NCBI GenBank assembly: GCA_024704765.1
Contig: JAKMXF010000155.1
Location: 722,402 to 786,401 of the forward strand
Reading direction: 5' to 3'
Source of the DNA: Oopsacas minuta
Taxonomy: Eukaryota > Porifera > Hexactinellida > Lyssacinosida > Leucopsacidae
Length of the DNA stretch: 64,000 nt
A program made the translations under genes and the position numbers. Position 1 is the first letter of the stretch. Each line of letters starts with the position of its first letter. Under the pieces are notes generated by a model, which was given only the letters and a program-made list of their open reading frames with translations, was not told the origin of the DNA and ran no database searches. Shown one piece after another: positions 1 through 13,600 of the stretch.

Positions 1-4
1 CATC

Positions 5-105
5 CTTCAATGTTTTACCAAGCCAATACACACACATACGATATATACCTGACTTCACATATCCTAATATTAGTTTGATACTATATCTCTAATAATTATG
101 GGGTA
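5..105 (+). repeat. Dispersed repeat, copy 1 (second copy at 40.75 kb)
   Basis: This AT-rich stretch is recognisably similar to 40748-40845 in the same orientation: both carry a 'caatgttttacc'-like start, a 'tacctgact/tgcctgact' middle and a 'tgatactatatctct'-like end. It has no open frame. The family is not recognised. Confidence 0.5.
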
Positions 106-2099
106 ATCTTGAAAAAATTATACTATATTGTTGATGACTCCGCAATTTTCTCTCGCTCGTCAAACTATTTCAATAAAGGCCATTCATTCCACCACCGCCA
201 ATACAACTTTAAAATACACTTCGCAACAACCACATGGTGACTAAGAAGTCTGACGCCTAATAGACACTAACGAATTCCCGAATTACAAACAGCTATCTAA
301 ATAAAGCCGTAAAATGAAGATATTCGATAATTATCGATAGTTCTTTCACTAAGTCGTTACCAATCTTTCGAACAAACGCACATTAGAAAATGGTGGGTCT
401 ATTGATGTTTTAGCTTGTAGACATTTGGGTTATAGACGTTTGTACCCGCGCCTAAGTATATGCGGAATATTTAAAATGTTCACTTTGAAATGAAAGATGC
501 ATTATTTAACATATTTTCACAGATACTGCTTATTAGACACATTTTCCACATTCCTGATTTATTTTAGCACATAATGCTTGATACGTTACTGTTTTACTAA
601 TATATATTACATATATTCCGAAAATATAGAAAATACATGCACATACTTCCGTCGAACACGTAAATCCCTAGTCCAAATCCTAAAGTGGGTAGGACATTTG
701 TATAATATGGTATTTATATATTAATTTTGTTCCCGTGGGGTACTTCTTATCAGAGTCCTGATGTATGTTTTGGAGGATCTGAGATCGAAGTATATTCCAT
801 TTGCATACGATGTTAGGAAACGAATTACGCTTTACGGACAAGGAATTGCCTATAGTCGTAGTTACAGCAGTGGCTGGGTTTGTACATGTCGTTTTTCAAA
901 GGTTTAGTGACCAAAATTCCCTTACTTATGGCCTCCTTCCCTTCCTATTACTCTTTTTGACAGTTTTATAATTCATAAAGAATGCTCCCGTCAGACTTTG
1001 CATATTTACCCCCTACCCTTGTTACCGATGCTCTAAGATTGAACGGCAATAGGTTGCGCGCCCTTGTACAGGGGCACGTGACCTAGTAGGCAAACAACAT
1101 AAATTTATGGATATTCTGCCATTTTGTACCCATATTTTGGTATTAACCCTTGATTCCCTCGCCATTTCGAGGATAGGGGGTATACAATAGTTTTACAGTC
1201 TTAATCAAAAACATGGTCCGTAGGAGTGTCTCCGATTGTTCAGGTTCAACAGGACCCACAGTTGGTTTGCTAACACAAATGGTATTTGTAAATAGGATTT
1301 TCTTTTTGTTGTTCTAAATAATTTTGTATACCTCAACCTCACCAATAGTAAACTGCTTGCTACATGCCTTGAAATAATTGTTCGTATAGGACTGGCATCA
1401 TGTGGATTCAATATCAAAATATTTCTACATCAATTGGCATAGTTGTACTTTTACTCCCGGAATTTGGGGGTACCGACTGTTTAAGCAAAAGTTGGGATAT
1501 TTACAATCTCACGCTATCCTTCTATCTCCAATATTTCGGTCATTCAACATGCATCTTTCTTTATATTATCTCTTATATCTACAGTCGCTTACTAAAAGTA
1601 TTCGCACAACAGCCTACAATGTCGTTGAAACTAGTACTAAACTCAGACAAATATTTAGCAGCCAAGTATTGAATTTAACGAGATACTGCAATTTTTGATT
1701 TCACTTCCTATTTAACATAATTATCCATTGCAAAACTTTTAATCTCTAATAGCTACCTCACAAGGTGATATTTATACTTCATTGCTACCTTGTCCCATTT
1801 GTTCCCATCTTATATCATAGTGGCAATTGAAAAAGTGGTTCACTGTGACACTCGACAATATTTCACAAGTAATTGATATCTAATTAAGTTGAAATGTTCT
1901 ACAATAACAATAGTATAATCTAAAGCGTAGAATATGTCTCTCAATTCAAAATTGTAATATCTGCGTGCAATTCTGGTGCATTCCGGAAGATTATTGGTTC
2001 TGGTATTTTCAATGTGATCTTGTGGGCATACGCATACTTTTGGTAGGGAGTGTATACTATCAATACGCAGCTAATCTGTATCTATGTTGTATGCAAATA
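106..2099. other. Gene-free AT-rich stretch
   Basis: No convincing coding sequence. Three overlapping ORFs of 70-98 codons lie at 1205-1698 in conflicting frames and strands, with no recognisable motif, so they are treated as chance. No TIR-bounded element was seen. Confidence 0.5.
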
Positions 2100-2420
2100 T
2101 ATGTTTGTAAGTCCAGAATTGATTTAAGAAACTAAGACCTCCAGGGGCTGATTTCTGGCATGCAGGTATATTTTGGACTGCCCCGGACAATTTCTAGTTT
2201 CGGACAAACTTTCGTACCTATAATGAAATTATGACGTAATTGTCACAGCTTTATCTTCAAAAATCATATTATTTTCCAATTCTCAGCCCCTATAAATGAT
2301 AGATGCTTTCGAAAATTTTGAATTTCCAAATGGCATCAGTTGCTTAATTACATTAACTCTAGCTACACACACCATCAGTGTCACTAGAAATGCCATTCAT
2401 TGATATCTGCATGAACCATG
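2100..2420 (+). repeat. R1 dispersed repeat, copy 1
   Basis: Matches 57275-57720 (plus), 5508-6120 (minus) and 13428-13600 (minus). Shared landmarks are 'tccagaattgat', a 'gctgattt.tggcat' block, a 'cggacaa.ttt' block and 'gaaattatgac..aattgtca'. There is no open frame, and the copies differ by many substitutions and indels, so this is an old non-autonomous repeat of unknown class. Confidence 0.6.
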
Positions 2421-4963
2421 GATAGTCATTTCTTAAAATTTCCGCTAAATTCCAACTCGATTCACATAGTGCCATATATATTCGTGCACGTTGCAACCCA
2501 AAGTACTGAGAAATTTAGCAGTTTCACACATTGTCTAAAACAAAGGGGCAAACCTGTCACGTAGCAACTTAGCAAGCGATGCGCGCTTTGAATATATGCA
2601 TTTTGAACATTAATTGATTTTAAGTATAGAATTATTCTACAGTACAAGTTAACAAATCTATATTATTTAATTGCCATTATTTTCTGTCTCTCTGTCAGCC
2701 TGTCTGCCTGTATGTACGTTGTTAGGGAACGGATTTAATGTACCCTATATTGCAAGGTTTTTTGACTTGTAGCCAGACACAATTCTACAGTTCTTAGAAT
2801 TATGGACAGTTCTTAACTTAATTTTACTTATATAAGACAGAGCTGAAACTCAAAATAATGACGAAATAGACTATCCATTATTTCAGTTGGAACTCAAGAA
2901 CCAGTCAATTTAACAAAAGTTTAGTATTTTATATAAGAATATACTTATTTAGATCATTTCAAATGTGGAATTTGTGATTCGGCATATCTTGTTTGTGAAA
3001 ATTGATCATAGCTACCAGTAACTCCTATTATAATGAGTTATTAGTAAATCCAATTATCTACAATGTATCTCTTATTTATCCTTGATCCAGAAAATAATTG
3101 TTGTTCATAAATTACGTCGTTCATGCATAAACGTATTTCGCCAGAATTTCTCCATGATTGAATATTCTTATATAATGAGATCAAACAAGATTTGGAAATG
3201 GATCCTGAGATATGTTGTCCAGTGGCATTCACAGGGAGGCATCAAGGCACAAACGTATAAAGTTTCCGTGGGTAGTATCTCTTAGAATTTCTTCTTTTTA
3301 TCCCTAGAATCGCAGTTTATTGTATTCCTAGTATACAGGTCAAAATCTAAGCTTATGCAGCGCATCTACTTACACATAGTCATATATATTTATCCTCAAT
3401 GATTATTTTGTCCGAACATAATTTTGGAGATGTTAAGAACTAGAATATTATTGCAGATTGCTACAAATTATGGACCATAACCAGACCGGACCGACCAAGG
3501 TGGGACCAAGCAAAGACTGAACTGGACTAGCATATGATAGTTTTTTGGTTCTTATCTGATTTATTTGTATTTCTAACACCAGTTGCGCTTTACTTTTATT
3601 TAATAACCCAATTTATAACAGTAACTACTATATTTGGTTTTATATAATCTCTTAAGCTTCCCATCATTATTTCATGCCGCTAGTAGAGACGCATCGTTCA
3701 GAACGGATCTGACCGTACAACCCTACTGGAATCTTAAAATTTGGAAATTAGAAATAATAAATCTAGTACCATTAACAAAGAACTAATGTATATCTCGACA
3801 AATCCTTATATCTTGTGATCATGTGACCTATCCGATTTGAGGTTAACAATTATTAGAATATAGCCATCAGGTTCTCAACCCTGGCCCGCGATTATGTTAA
3901 AATGGCGCGTAATGAACTCTGTGTTCAACAGACAATGGCAATATTTCCAATTAGTTTCACTCTTCTCAGCGTTGCATATTTGTTCTGGAGTTACCTAGTT
4001 CCATTCTTATCATTGGAAATCGGTTGACTGTTAAAACTATCACATGTATCCGTTTGGGGAAATCAACCGACTTCAAACTGTGTAGAATATCGTTTATCCC
4101 ATGAAAACGTGTAGTCAGTCATTATTCATCAAACTCATAAGATGTTGGTTATATCGACTGTTAAAAAGGTGGGTAAACAGGGTGGCACAATCTACTGTTT
4201 ACTACAGGCAGGTTTGTTTACGGACATTTCACCTACCAAAAATTTAATTAATAAATATTATGCTATGTTTATATGTTATATTCTCTATACTACTAGGATA
4301 CAACATTGATTAAATTGGTATGGAGGTAAAGTAGTATTTTACACACTTGAAATCATAGTAGTTAAAGGTTGCGACTCCTTGCACCACCACACTGCATACC
4401 CCCTGCTTTTCAAATTTTCATATTTGAAATCGTGTTCAGATCATTTAAAGGGTCGAAATGTGTATAAACAAACTCAGCTGTCCTAGCGGCGTCGTACAAG
4501 TCCCTTGATAGGGTTGAGGCAAATTTTGAGCAAGAAACTGTGCTACATTCTTGGGACATTCATGTATTGCTAGGGAAAATATATTCGAGTGATCACGTGA
4601 ATGATGTCAAATCTTTCACTGAATACGAGCATCCCTCAAAATTCGTTTCTATTAGAACTGGATGAATATATTCTTTTTACCCAACTACTAATTGTCAATA
4701 AATATTATTTTTCCAAATATTATATGTACAGACTTGCTTCAGCGGCTAGAATGGGGTAACAAAGTATGTTGAGTCCGAGTTTTGCATTGACAAGTTTCTT
4801 ATTTGTGTCCTTTGTTTGATATTGTTTTAAATTTGATATCTAATACTTTTCATAAAATTGTGAAATTTCGAAATCATTATTCAATTATACAATGCTTAAT
4901 TAGATGCACAAAGTGCCGGTCCCATGCTAATATAGTGTGTTCGCATGTCAGGCATCATAGTAT
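2421..4963. other. Gene-free AT-rich stretch
   Basis: No gene seen. A GC-richer patch at about 3478-3530 (accggaccgacc-like) resembles patches near 58.8 and 61.75 kb. The short ORFs here (61-67 codons) show no family resemblance. Confidence 0.5.
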
Positions 4964-5338
<375 letters not shown>

Positions 5339-5507
5339 ACTTCCTTAACCACAGTAGGGCCCGCTACAGGATAGATGGTAAACCTGCTAAGAATTCTCCA
5401 CGGTCCCCGAAATATATCATACTTTGTATTACAAATTGCCATAGTTCGCAATTGTTCTAAATTTATTTTGGTATCCTTCTCCACCTAAAGGCCTCGAGTG
5501 ATAATAT

Positions 5508-6120
5508 ATAACTAGGGCGCTTCACTTGCTAGGTCGCTGCATGACAGCTTAGGGCCTCAGGTTAGATTGATTATTCAACTGATAAATTTCTTAGTTCTTT
5601 CGGTCGCTACGCGAAAGGAAAATCTCGACACTTCGTGAATCGGCTTTATAATCTAGCAGAAATTTTAAGATTTTATTATCCATGGTCCATCAAATTACAT
5701 TAAATGGCCTAATGGGATGACACTCAGCTCTTACATGGCTTTAGGTTAGTAATCTGCCTACTTCGTGTCTCGAATATTATGAAATGGTCAATAATGTCAA
5801 AATTTGGAGAATTTGATTTCTGTACAGTCAAGATGACGTAATAATCCCACGAAGAATTCGTATTTGGCCTAGATCATGACTTCAGAACCTGTGGCATGTT
5901 TAGCAGTACCTGTGATTCACATTTTAAACTCAAAACTTTTTGAGAAGTGGTTGATGATGTGATTTTTGGAAATCCAAAAGGGTGACAATGGAGTCATAAT
6001 TTCGTCATAGGTGCGAATTTTGGTCCAAGACTCAAAATTGTCCGAGCCCTGCTTAAAATACCCATTATACCAAAAATTGGCCCTGTGGGCCTTCCGATTT
6101 CTCCAATCACTTTTGAACAT
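5508..6120 (-). repeat. R1 dispersed repeat, copy 2 (longest)
   Basis: On the minus strand it carries the R1 landmarks: 'gctcggacaattttgag', 'gacgaaattatgactcca' and 'agattactaacc'. It ends in a 'gcgacctagcaag' motif at about 5508-5550, which the 13.4-kb copy shares. The 67-codon ORF inside (5917-6120) is not conserved between copies. Confidence 0.6.
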
Positions 6121-6176
6121 ACAAACATTTATATATTCACTTACTTTGAGATTAATTGCGTTTTAATGGTATAGAT

Positions 6177-6195
6177 TAGGGGTTTCCAATCTTTC
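6177..6195. repeat. hAT-like terminal motif beside the transposase
   Basis: The sequence 'taggggtttccaatcttt' resembles the CAGGGGTTCCCAACC-type ends of many animal hAT elements. It lies about 100 bp beyond the 3' end of the hAT gene at 6292-8066, where an element end is expected. No matching end was found on the other side. Confidence 0.4.
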
Positions 6196-6291
6196 TAACA
6201 TTGAGCCACATTCCAACTTTATTTCACATGAAGTTCCGATGAATACATGTGAACTGATTTTTTGCAATTTTAAATGAAACTTTATGTATAC

Positions 6292-8066
6292 CTATATATA
6301 ACTATCCTCTTGCAATTTAATTACATTTTTCGCATTGTATATGCTTGCACAAGTGTTCAATGTCTGCCGGTACCCTTGATGTAGTAATATGAAGTATTCC
6401 GGTAAATTTTCGCTTGTCAATTTAGATCTCGTATTTGTTTTAACGTTTTTCATTCTAGAAAAAACTGTTCCCAGCAGTATGTACTGCCTAGCAGTGCAAT
6501 GATACGAAGCGCAGACTGTGAGATATTTGGGAGGATGCTGAGGTAACATATTTATGATAAAATGTTTGGAGATCATGTTCAGCGAAAGCCCTTTCAAATC
6601 ACTGTCACTTTGAATGTCAATTAGTTGCAATTGGAATATGGCATGTGTATCATTTACACATCCTAAATGAAACTGAAAACAGTTTGAGTTCATCACAGTG
6701 TTCCCAGAAATTCGCAAACCTTATTCAAATTCATTTCTTAGAAATGTGATGAGACCAGAATACATTTCATACCTCACTATCGTCCAATCACTGGTAGACA
6801 GAGTTGTGAAATGTACAACTTTCTTGTTAACCACTGTATATGAATCATTTCTGATTTTTGGATGACTGCTTGTACAAGTTTGTACAGTTTGTGGACACAT
6901 TGCTCCATTCCTTTAAGCTTTGCATTAATTTCCGCAAGATACTTGGTGATATCAACTAGCAATGCAAAGTCATTCAACCATTGATAATATTCCATAAAGC
7001 TTGCCTCCTTTTGTTTGCCCTTCATAAATAATTTGATTTCTTCAGGTAGGGAAAAGAATCTGGCAAGAGTGGCCGCTGTGCTCAAACAACGAACATGGCT
7101 GAATTGAATGACATCGTCGTGGCCAGATCCTACTTCTGTGATTAAGGCCTGAAGTTTTCTGTGATTGAGTGCCTCAGATCTAATGTTTTTGACGCTAGAA
7201 ACCACTTTTTCCATCACATGTTTCAATTCCAGGGTTTTTGTACACAGGTGTTTTTGCCGAATGATGCAATGATGAGTAATGACTTCATGAGATAGATATT
7301 TAAGCATTCGACTAGTGAATCCTTTATTCTTTTCTATCATCGCAGGGGCTCCCTCAGTTGTTATGCCACAAATTTTGTCCCGACTTAAATTGAAATTCAT
7401 CGTTACATGTTTTTCTTCCTCGAAAATGTCTTATCCTGTTGTTTGCCTTCATCGGACATTGGTTGAGCAATTCTTAAACGACTTCAAAACCTTTAGTCAC
7501 TATTCTTATAAATATTACAAGTTGAGCTGTATCGCACACATCTGTGCATTCATCAATAGCTAGACTGTAAAATTTTACAGACACTTACTCTCTTGATCAA
7601 TGTATTTTTTGAATATTGCTTGCTAGGTTGTCCACTCTTCTATCAACGGTCTGAGATGAAAGGCTTGTTTTCTTTACCATAGACTTTTTGACAGATGTAA
7701 ATATGTCCAAACAGCCTCTCAAAAATTCTCTATCAGATAATGGTTCCCTTTCTTCGTTATTGCTTCTGTTATTGAAAACCTGACCGTGCTAGCTGCCTCA
7801 GGACTTCATCTTGCAGCTTTGCAAAGTGATTGCTGACTGATCATGTTCTGTTCAGCGAATTGACTCGGTCAATTCTCATCTGACCGTTGAGCATGTCTTG
7901 TAGAATTATGTCACCTGACATTGTATTCATTGAAAACAGCTATTTTCACTTGACATATCATGCACAATATGACCTCATTGTGCTCGATTACATAATAATC
8001 ATTAGTCCAAGATCTTTTTAAATGTCGACATTCTCCATCAATTTCTTTTCTTTTCGGAGTAGCCAT
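6292..8066 (-). pseudogene. Broken hAT transposase (ZBED5 / GTF2IRD2-like group)
   Basis: Three blocks in the order of a hAT transposase. The N-terminal block (ATG at 8066) has a BED-type finger start, 'KRSWTNDYYVIEHNE' then 'CMICQ'. A decayed middle (about 7900-7420) still shows 'RFSITEAITKKG'. A long open block at 6777-7400 carries 'GITTEGAPAM', 'HHCIIRQ', 'ELKHVMEKVVS' and 'VRCLSTAATLARFFSLPEE', the usual DGAPAM / HCxxH / VRWLS region. The dimerisation end at 6292-6717 carries 'NTRSKLTSENL'. hAT enzymes cut and paste DNA in the nucleus. Several frameshifts and stops, and altered residues in usually conserved motifs (TEGAPAM for TDGAPAM, VRCLS for VRWLS), make this copy inactive. The family assignment is from motif recall. 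Confidence 0.85.
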
Positions 8067-8093
8067 CTTTGTTTTAGTTAGGGAATATATCAC

Positions 8094-9179
8094 GGGTATG
8101 AAATATATATTATTATGTTGAGGTATTTATGCTAACATCAATATGTTTAAAATCATATAAATGAGTGTTGAATAAACAAACTTGCCGTTTTAAAGATGGC
8201 AAATGTGTACAAAGATACCGCGATGTGTCTGGGCAAAATTCTGAGGTGAAACTGGGTAACATACAAATTGATCAACATTATGTATTTGACAAAAAAATTG
8301 GATATTAACTAGCAAGGAAGTGATTCCTTTTAGTTTGTAGTCATTTTTGTAATGGCAGTAATGATCTACTTTCGTTATACAAGGCAGGCGAGCCTGACTC
8401 TGGCCCAAAGGGTCGTGAATAGAAACTACTGGTATAGATAATTGAGGTATACAAAGTACTATACACATATCCATTAGGTACTATGCGTTATCCATTATGT
8501 TAGGTCAGGTGCCAGATGCGGCCAAGACGCCCCACTTTTATTATCATACTACCACTTTCTATTGGCTTCCGACGTTCCTGATTAGGTATAGTGTAGTCTA
8601 GTCCACATGTGTATTAATTAATTAATATATTTCATAATTCTTTATCATTAGCAACTCTTAATCCATAATTTCATATTTTTTTCATCATGATGTTTGTTGC
8701 CTGAGCTTATAATTCTATGTTTCTTACATCTGAGTAATCAATATATTTATTATTGAATATATGTAATGCTTGCATATGTTTGTCCCGAATTCGAGAATAT
8801 TCTTTTAGTAAGGATTCATGTGTCCATAGTAAGTGTGCATTTTACAGATTGAGTTATTAAACTACTTTTCCGATCCCAGTTATTCCACTGAAGTATTATT
8901 CTAGCAGTCTAACTGAATAGTTTCTTGCTATAATTTGTACGAATTATCTTTAATGCTTCGTATTACCAAGGGCAATGCTAGGGAGCATTTAGCTAATGCG
9001 ATTGTAGCGTTTACGATGGTAATGGAAGAATCTGTAGAGGTTGTCTAGTCCTGGAGGGGACAATTATCAGTTTTGGGAAGCGATACTTACTTGTAGCATG
9101 TTGCTCAAACTAAAGAACAAATTTTGCGAAGCTTAACATTTGAACGCTCTGTGCTCGGAGACTTGTTCTGGATCATTAT
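8094..9179. other. No clear gene
   Basis: A 94-codon minus ORF at 8190-8474 follows the hAT 5' end but has no recognised motif. The rest is AT-rich and closed in all frames. Confidence 0.4.
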
Positions 9180-9857
9180 AAAGAAACTGAGATGATGGAC
9201 CTGATGAAACGAGATCCACCTACACACAATGATTATATCATGGGAAATTCAAATTATGAAAGTAAGTTTCCTATTTTCTTTACCCTTGGTTTTGTAAACC
9301 AATCTAAATTGCTTTTCTATGTGCACAAAGAATATACTGCTTGTTGAAACAAATTGGTGTGTAATACTTAAGTAAGTAGTACTTTGGTTATACATATATC
9401 ATGTATTTATTGTATGAATAACCATGTAATTTTTGGTGAGTGATCGACGTCCAATATTTTGGCCAAAGGAAACTCAATATCCCAATTGCTCAGGCCTTCA
9501 AAGAATATGAGCAGAACTACTTTGCTATCGGTCATCAAATCGATGCGCGAAACTTTTCTCCAGATCTATCTGATAGTTTTAGAGACATTCTACCTATACA
9601 TTTATCACCGGGAGATTCTTTAGATTCAGACTCTGGCAACGAAACTATATATGGTCCAACTTATGAATAATATCCTTCCTCTAGGAATTTTGATGCACAA
9701 ATATCGCGAAATACTTCTTCTAATGAATGACCATCGTCTCCACTATATCTTCGGAAATCGATCCATTCAACACCAATTCCCAAATCAGAACAGCAACTCG
9801 ATCACTCACGAGTGTGAAGTTAGCCTAGTATTCGACCACGTAAACTTCAATCACTAA
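9180..9857 (+). CDS. Possible spliced gene end (unknown product), partly decayed
   Basis: An exon-like block ending at 9261 (EMMDLMKRDPP, then MGNSNYE) is followed by GTAAGT. Joining 9261 to 9441, after an AG at 9439-9440, gives a continuous frame into a 76-codon block (FGQRKLNIPIAQAF, then SLDSDSGNETIYG) ending in TAA at 9670. The same frame stays coding-like past that stop for about 45 codons with one more stop. In another frame, 9810-9857 encodes ECEVSLVFDHVNFNH plus stop, which is repeated with only synonymous changes on the minus strand at 15609-15656. I do not recognise the protein. The 5' exons were not found. It could be a decayed gene or a transposon gene; the acceptor's pyrimidine tract is weak. 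Confidence 0.35.
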
Positions 9858-10635
9858 TTTTATTAACCTATACACCTCTAATTAAACGTAAGTGGTGTCA
9901 TTCGATATAGAATTGTTGGACGTTTTAGGCAATATTAATAGTTTTCAAATATTTACTTTACTCACTAGTTTTTGTAATAGTGAGTATGTGTACTACTTCA
10001 TTCGAAATTTCGGTATAAATTTTGAATTTGATTCTGGAATTTGTTTCCAATATTTCGTACATATGGACGTTTATGTATATTAAAATTCATTCCAAAATTC
10101 TTACAACTCGCTGGGCTATCAGATTTTAAAGTTGAAGTTGGAAGTGAGAATTGGGAGGGTTAGATTATATTATCCATGAAGTAGGGTCAGTTCAAACTGT
10201 TGTTCCTTAACCTATACCAAATTGATTCTAAATATTTAATGCTTATCAATAGATGAGATGTGAACGTTTCCCGGATATACATATTATCGTGAAATACCAA
10301 AAAATTAGCACCCTCAACAGCATTCTAATCATCATTAAATTCAGAGTTTTTTGTGTATTACGAACTCCAACTTTGAAGACAATTTTCTAAATTATCTACC
10401 GCCAGAATCGCCTTAAACTTTACAAGCAACCTCTATCGTATTCTATAATTGACTTTCTTAAAGAAAAACAGGGGTCACTATTCGTTTTATTCCTTTTTAT
10501 CATTTTGAAGTTATCCATTATTTAACAATTTCTTTGGTCTTTACAATGCTCCATAGCTGCTGTACAGACCATCTGTGTTATCTTGTAAGTATGTACACAG
10601 TGGCTGTGATCATACGTGCAACAGGTGTGAATATT
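9785..10635 (+). repeat. Inverted-repeat arm 1 (partner 14815-15680)
   Basis: Reads as the reverse complement of 14815-15680 over roughly 850 bp with scattered mismatches and indels. The match starts in the last codons of the putative gene and runs through its 3' flank. Landmarks: 'gttcaaactgttgttcctta', 'gtgaaataccaaaaaatta', 'accatctgtgttatcttgtaa'. See the findings for interpretation. Confidence 0.8.
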
Positions 10636-10920
10636 TCAAACTGATATTTCATATTCAAAATGAAACTGAATCTGTATTATTAGTACAATTGAAAGAAGAA
10701 ATGGGACGGTTATTGCAATAGTGATATTCTCGCGTATTACTATATTTAACACTCACAACGGTGTTCTAAAAATCCTCGGTTTGTGGTGTATTCTGTTTCT
10801 TAAAATGAATTCCAATTTATAAATCCATGATAAGGATAATTATAGCCAGGATTTCTTAAAACCTTATATAGCAACCTTCTTTGGTGTACTGTAATTCGAT
10901 CCTCGATAGAAGATTACGAT
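10300..10920 (+). repeat. Degenerate direct repeat inside and beyond arm 1
   Basis: Sequence around 10300-10470 (caccctcaacagcattcta ... caagcaacctctatcgtatt) recurs in degenerate form at about 10750-10920 (cactcacaacggtgttcta ... tagcaaccttctttggtgta) in the same orientation. It is non-coding and suggests a tandem duplication of part of the arm. Confidence 0.45.
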
Positions 10921-13427
10921 GGCTAGTCATTTTATACCTCTATATTCTTAAATTTACTTACTTTACTACAAAAATTGTATTTGTAATCCATACTCTGCCA
11001 AACCAAACTATAATTCTTTCTCCCTAAATGATTTGTGACATCATTGCTATTTCCAATTTCAAGTGTTTGATGCTACATTGTTTATTTCCATTTTGCGTGG
11101 CATACGAAGTACGAAATATGCTTTAGACAATATCATTAACTGCTTCATCATTAATGAAATTATTTTGAACTTCAGCTTGTGTTTTTTCATCATTTGCTTT
11201 TTTGTATTTTGAAACTTCTTTCTCTTGCTTTGCACCTTCTTTTATTCGCGATCCTATTGTGAATATCATGATTGCTATTCTATTATGGTGTGCTCGCAAT
11301 GGTATGCACTCTCTCTGCGAATCTCCCAATAATTCTGGATCATCCCTGATTATCCTGTTTCGGCTAAGTTCCGTATTTTGTATAAGATCCGTTTATAATA
11401 CTATGTACATTGCTAAACAAATCCAACTCTTTGAATTTTCCTGAACCATGCTGTAGTTTTAAATTTAGACGCTACTGGTTCCCTTATTAGCAAACATCCT
11501 TCTTGTTCAAACTAAATATTTTATTACTCTCTGACAATGCAACATCCCCAGTATTCTGCCATTTCGATACCAGTTGTAGAGATGACTAGCAGTGATCATA
11601 GCACTGCTGAAATCTTACATTTCTTAAACAAATGGTGTTTAAGTACAAAACTAGGTATTAATAGGAAATTACAAATTAATAATGTGGAAATGGATTATAG
11701 CTGGACGATGACATAAAGTACTTGTTTAGCATTTAATTGTTACTATTCTGAATGCCTCCAAAATTGCGGAGATTTGTAATTAATAGTGAACATTTAAATA
11801 TACCGGCTATGCTACATCTGTTCTGCTCATGTAATGCACTGGGTTAGTTATAATTAGACAAACATTTCAAATAGATAAAACATAAAATGAATAATTTTGT
11901 ATGTATTTGATCACATCTTGAACATTAATAATATTCATGAAATTGACTATCTATTCGAATTATTTTTTATGTTTGTGTTCAGAAACACAATTTGTGTTCT
12001 TCGAAATATAGTAGTTGAATTTGGACAGTGTATTAAGAGTTAGAGTGTATTTAGTATTGAATCCCCGAAGATTTCCAGGACGGTGATTTTGCTAAAGAAA
12101 ATGGCTTAACTTATAGATAGAAGTCACTATTCTGTAAGCATTTTGAACAAATTTATAATACTACTCTACTTATCATAATAAATAATGTAAGTGTGATTAA
12201 ATTAATATTTGTTATCATCCTCAAATAATAGAGTTTGTTTTAACATGTTACATGCCATTATAAGAAATTATATTCCATCTAAGATGCTGCATGTTCCCGG
12301 AGATTGAAACTCTTTATTTTCTTCTCTCTCATATTGTGTCACAGATAGTATTGACAATTTCATGAAATGCGTTCCTTAATTGTAGAAAATATGATTAGAA
12401 AATATGATTGGAAATTTGAACGAAGAGTGTAGTAGGTTTATTTGTAACAAATTTCGACGATCTGTAATTAATTATAGGAATGTTAACGGCTACATAATTT
12501 AATCCAAAATACACAATTACTAAACATTGGGGACTGATGTTGAGTTATTCGCATCAACACATGTTACAAATGGATATTTGGGTAATATACGGATGGCATT
12601 TCTGGGAGTGGTAAATAATTGATCTATATTCTAGAATCAACACCTATTAACCCATATGAATCTATATATATAAATCACAGCGGAGTTCATTATGAGTCAA
12701 TTGTAAGTATAGATTACTAATTTTAAGTAATGAATACTGTCTAACAATTAAATTATTATCTTTGTATACGTAGTCATAATTACTGGTGTCTGCAGTATAT
12801 TAACTAATTTATTTGTGGAACTAATTTCGGCAATTGGCTGTGGGATATACATTAATAATAGACAATTGAAACAAAAATATTTCGGATCTTTTCTCAGAAA
12901 TTGTAATTGATTAAATACAGTATAACTCAGATAATACCGATCCCCTCGGAAAGCAAAAATTAGTACGACTACTGAAGTACGCTTTATTCGAATCTTTTTC
13001 CTACACGATAGTGCAAGAATAAAATTTACATACTGTAGAAGTCATACTAACGGAGTTTTACTGTATGTAAATCTTAATATTTGTTAGAACCAGTTAAATG
13101 TATAGAGTCAATCAGTAATGTATATTATTTCACAGGGGGGAGTTTGGAATTAGGAACCAGTCGTATAAGTTTAAACTACACCTTTGTATCCATAAATTAG
13201 AATTATTCCTCAATTGTATGTTATGTACCCAAGTTACTTAAAGTCAATTAACTAAAATAATTGATATATATAAGGCCATATAAAATAATATACTTGTTTA
13301 TCATCCCCGCTCACCCCATTTAATTTCCCTCCTCGGCAATTTTTTTAATTTTAAAACATATCTTTATTTAATAATTATATTCGCAGATGAGCATCTTCGA
13401 AACAAACTAATTATTTAACACTAGCGC
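10921..13427. other. Gene-free AT-rich stretch between inverted arms
   Basis: No coding sequence is supported. A 68-codon minus ORF (11123-11329) and an overlapping 80-codon plus ORF (11202-11444) contradict each other and lack motifs. No transposase block was found here that the flanking arms could be terminal repeats for. Confidence 0.5.
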
Positions 13428-13600
13428 CCTTCGCTTGCTAGGTCGCTGAGCAGTGTGGCTACTCATGTGATTTTTCGAAAAATCAAAAAAGGTGGCAATG
13501 GCATCATAATTTCGTCCAAGACTCAAATCTGTCCGAGTCAGGCCCAATTTCCCCACCCTGTATGGCAAAAATCAGTCCTGGGGTGTGCACTAAATTCTTA
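13428..13600 (-). repeat. R1 dispersed repeat, copy 3 (short)
   Basis: Read on the minus strand it carries 'actcggacagatttgag', 'cttggacgaaattatga' and the terminal 'agcgacctagcaagcgaag' shared with the 5.5-kb copy. The spacing is shorter than in the other copies. Two small plus ORFs across it are not conserved. Confidence 0.6.

Noticed and set aside
1205-1698. Three overlapping ORFs of 70-98 codons
   Set aside because: Conflicting frames and strands in AT-rich DNA, no motif, no splice context.
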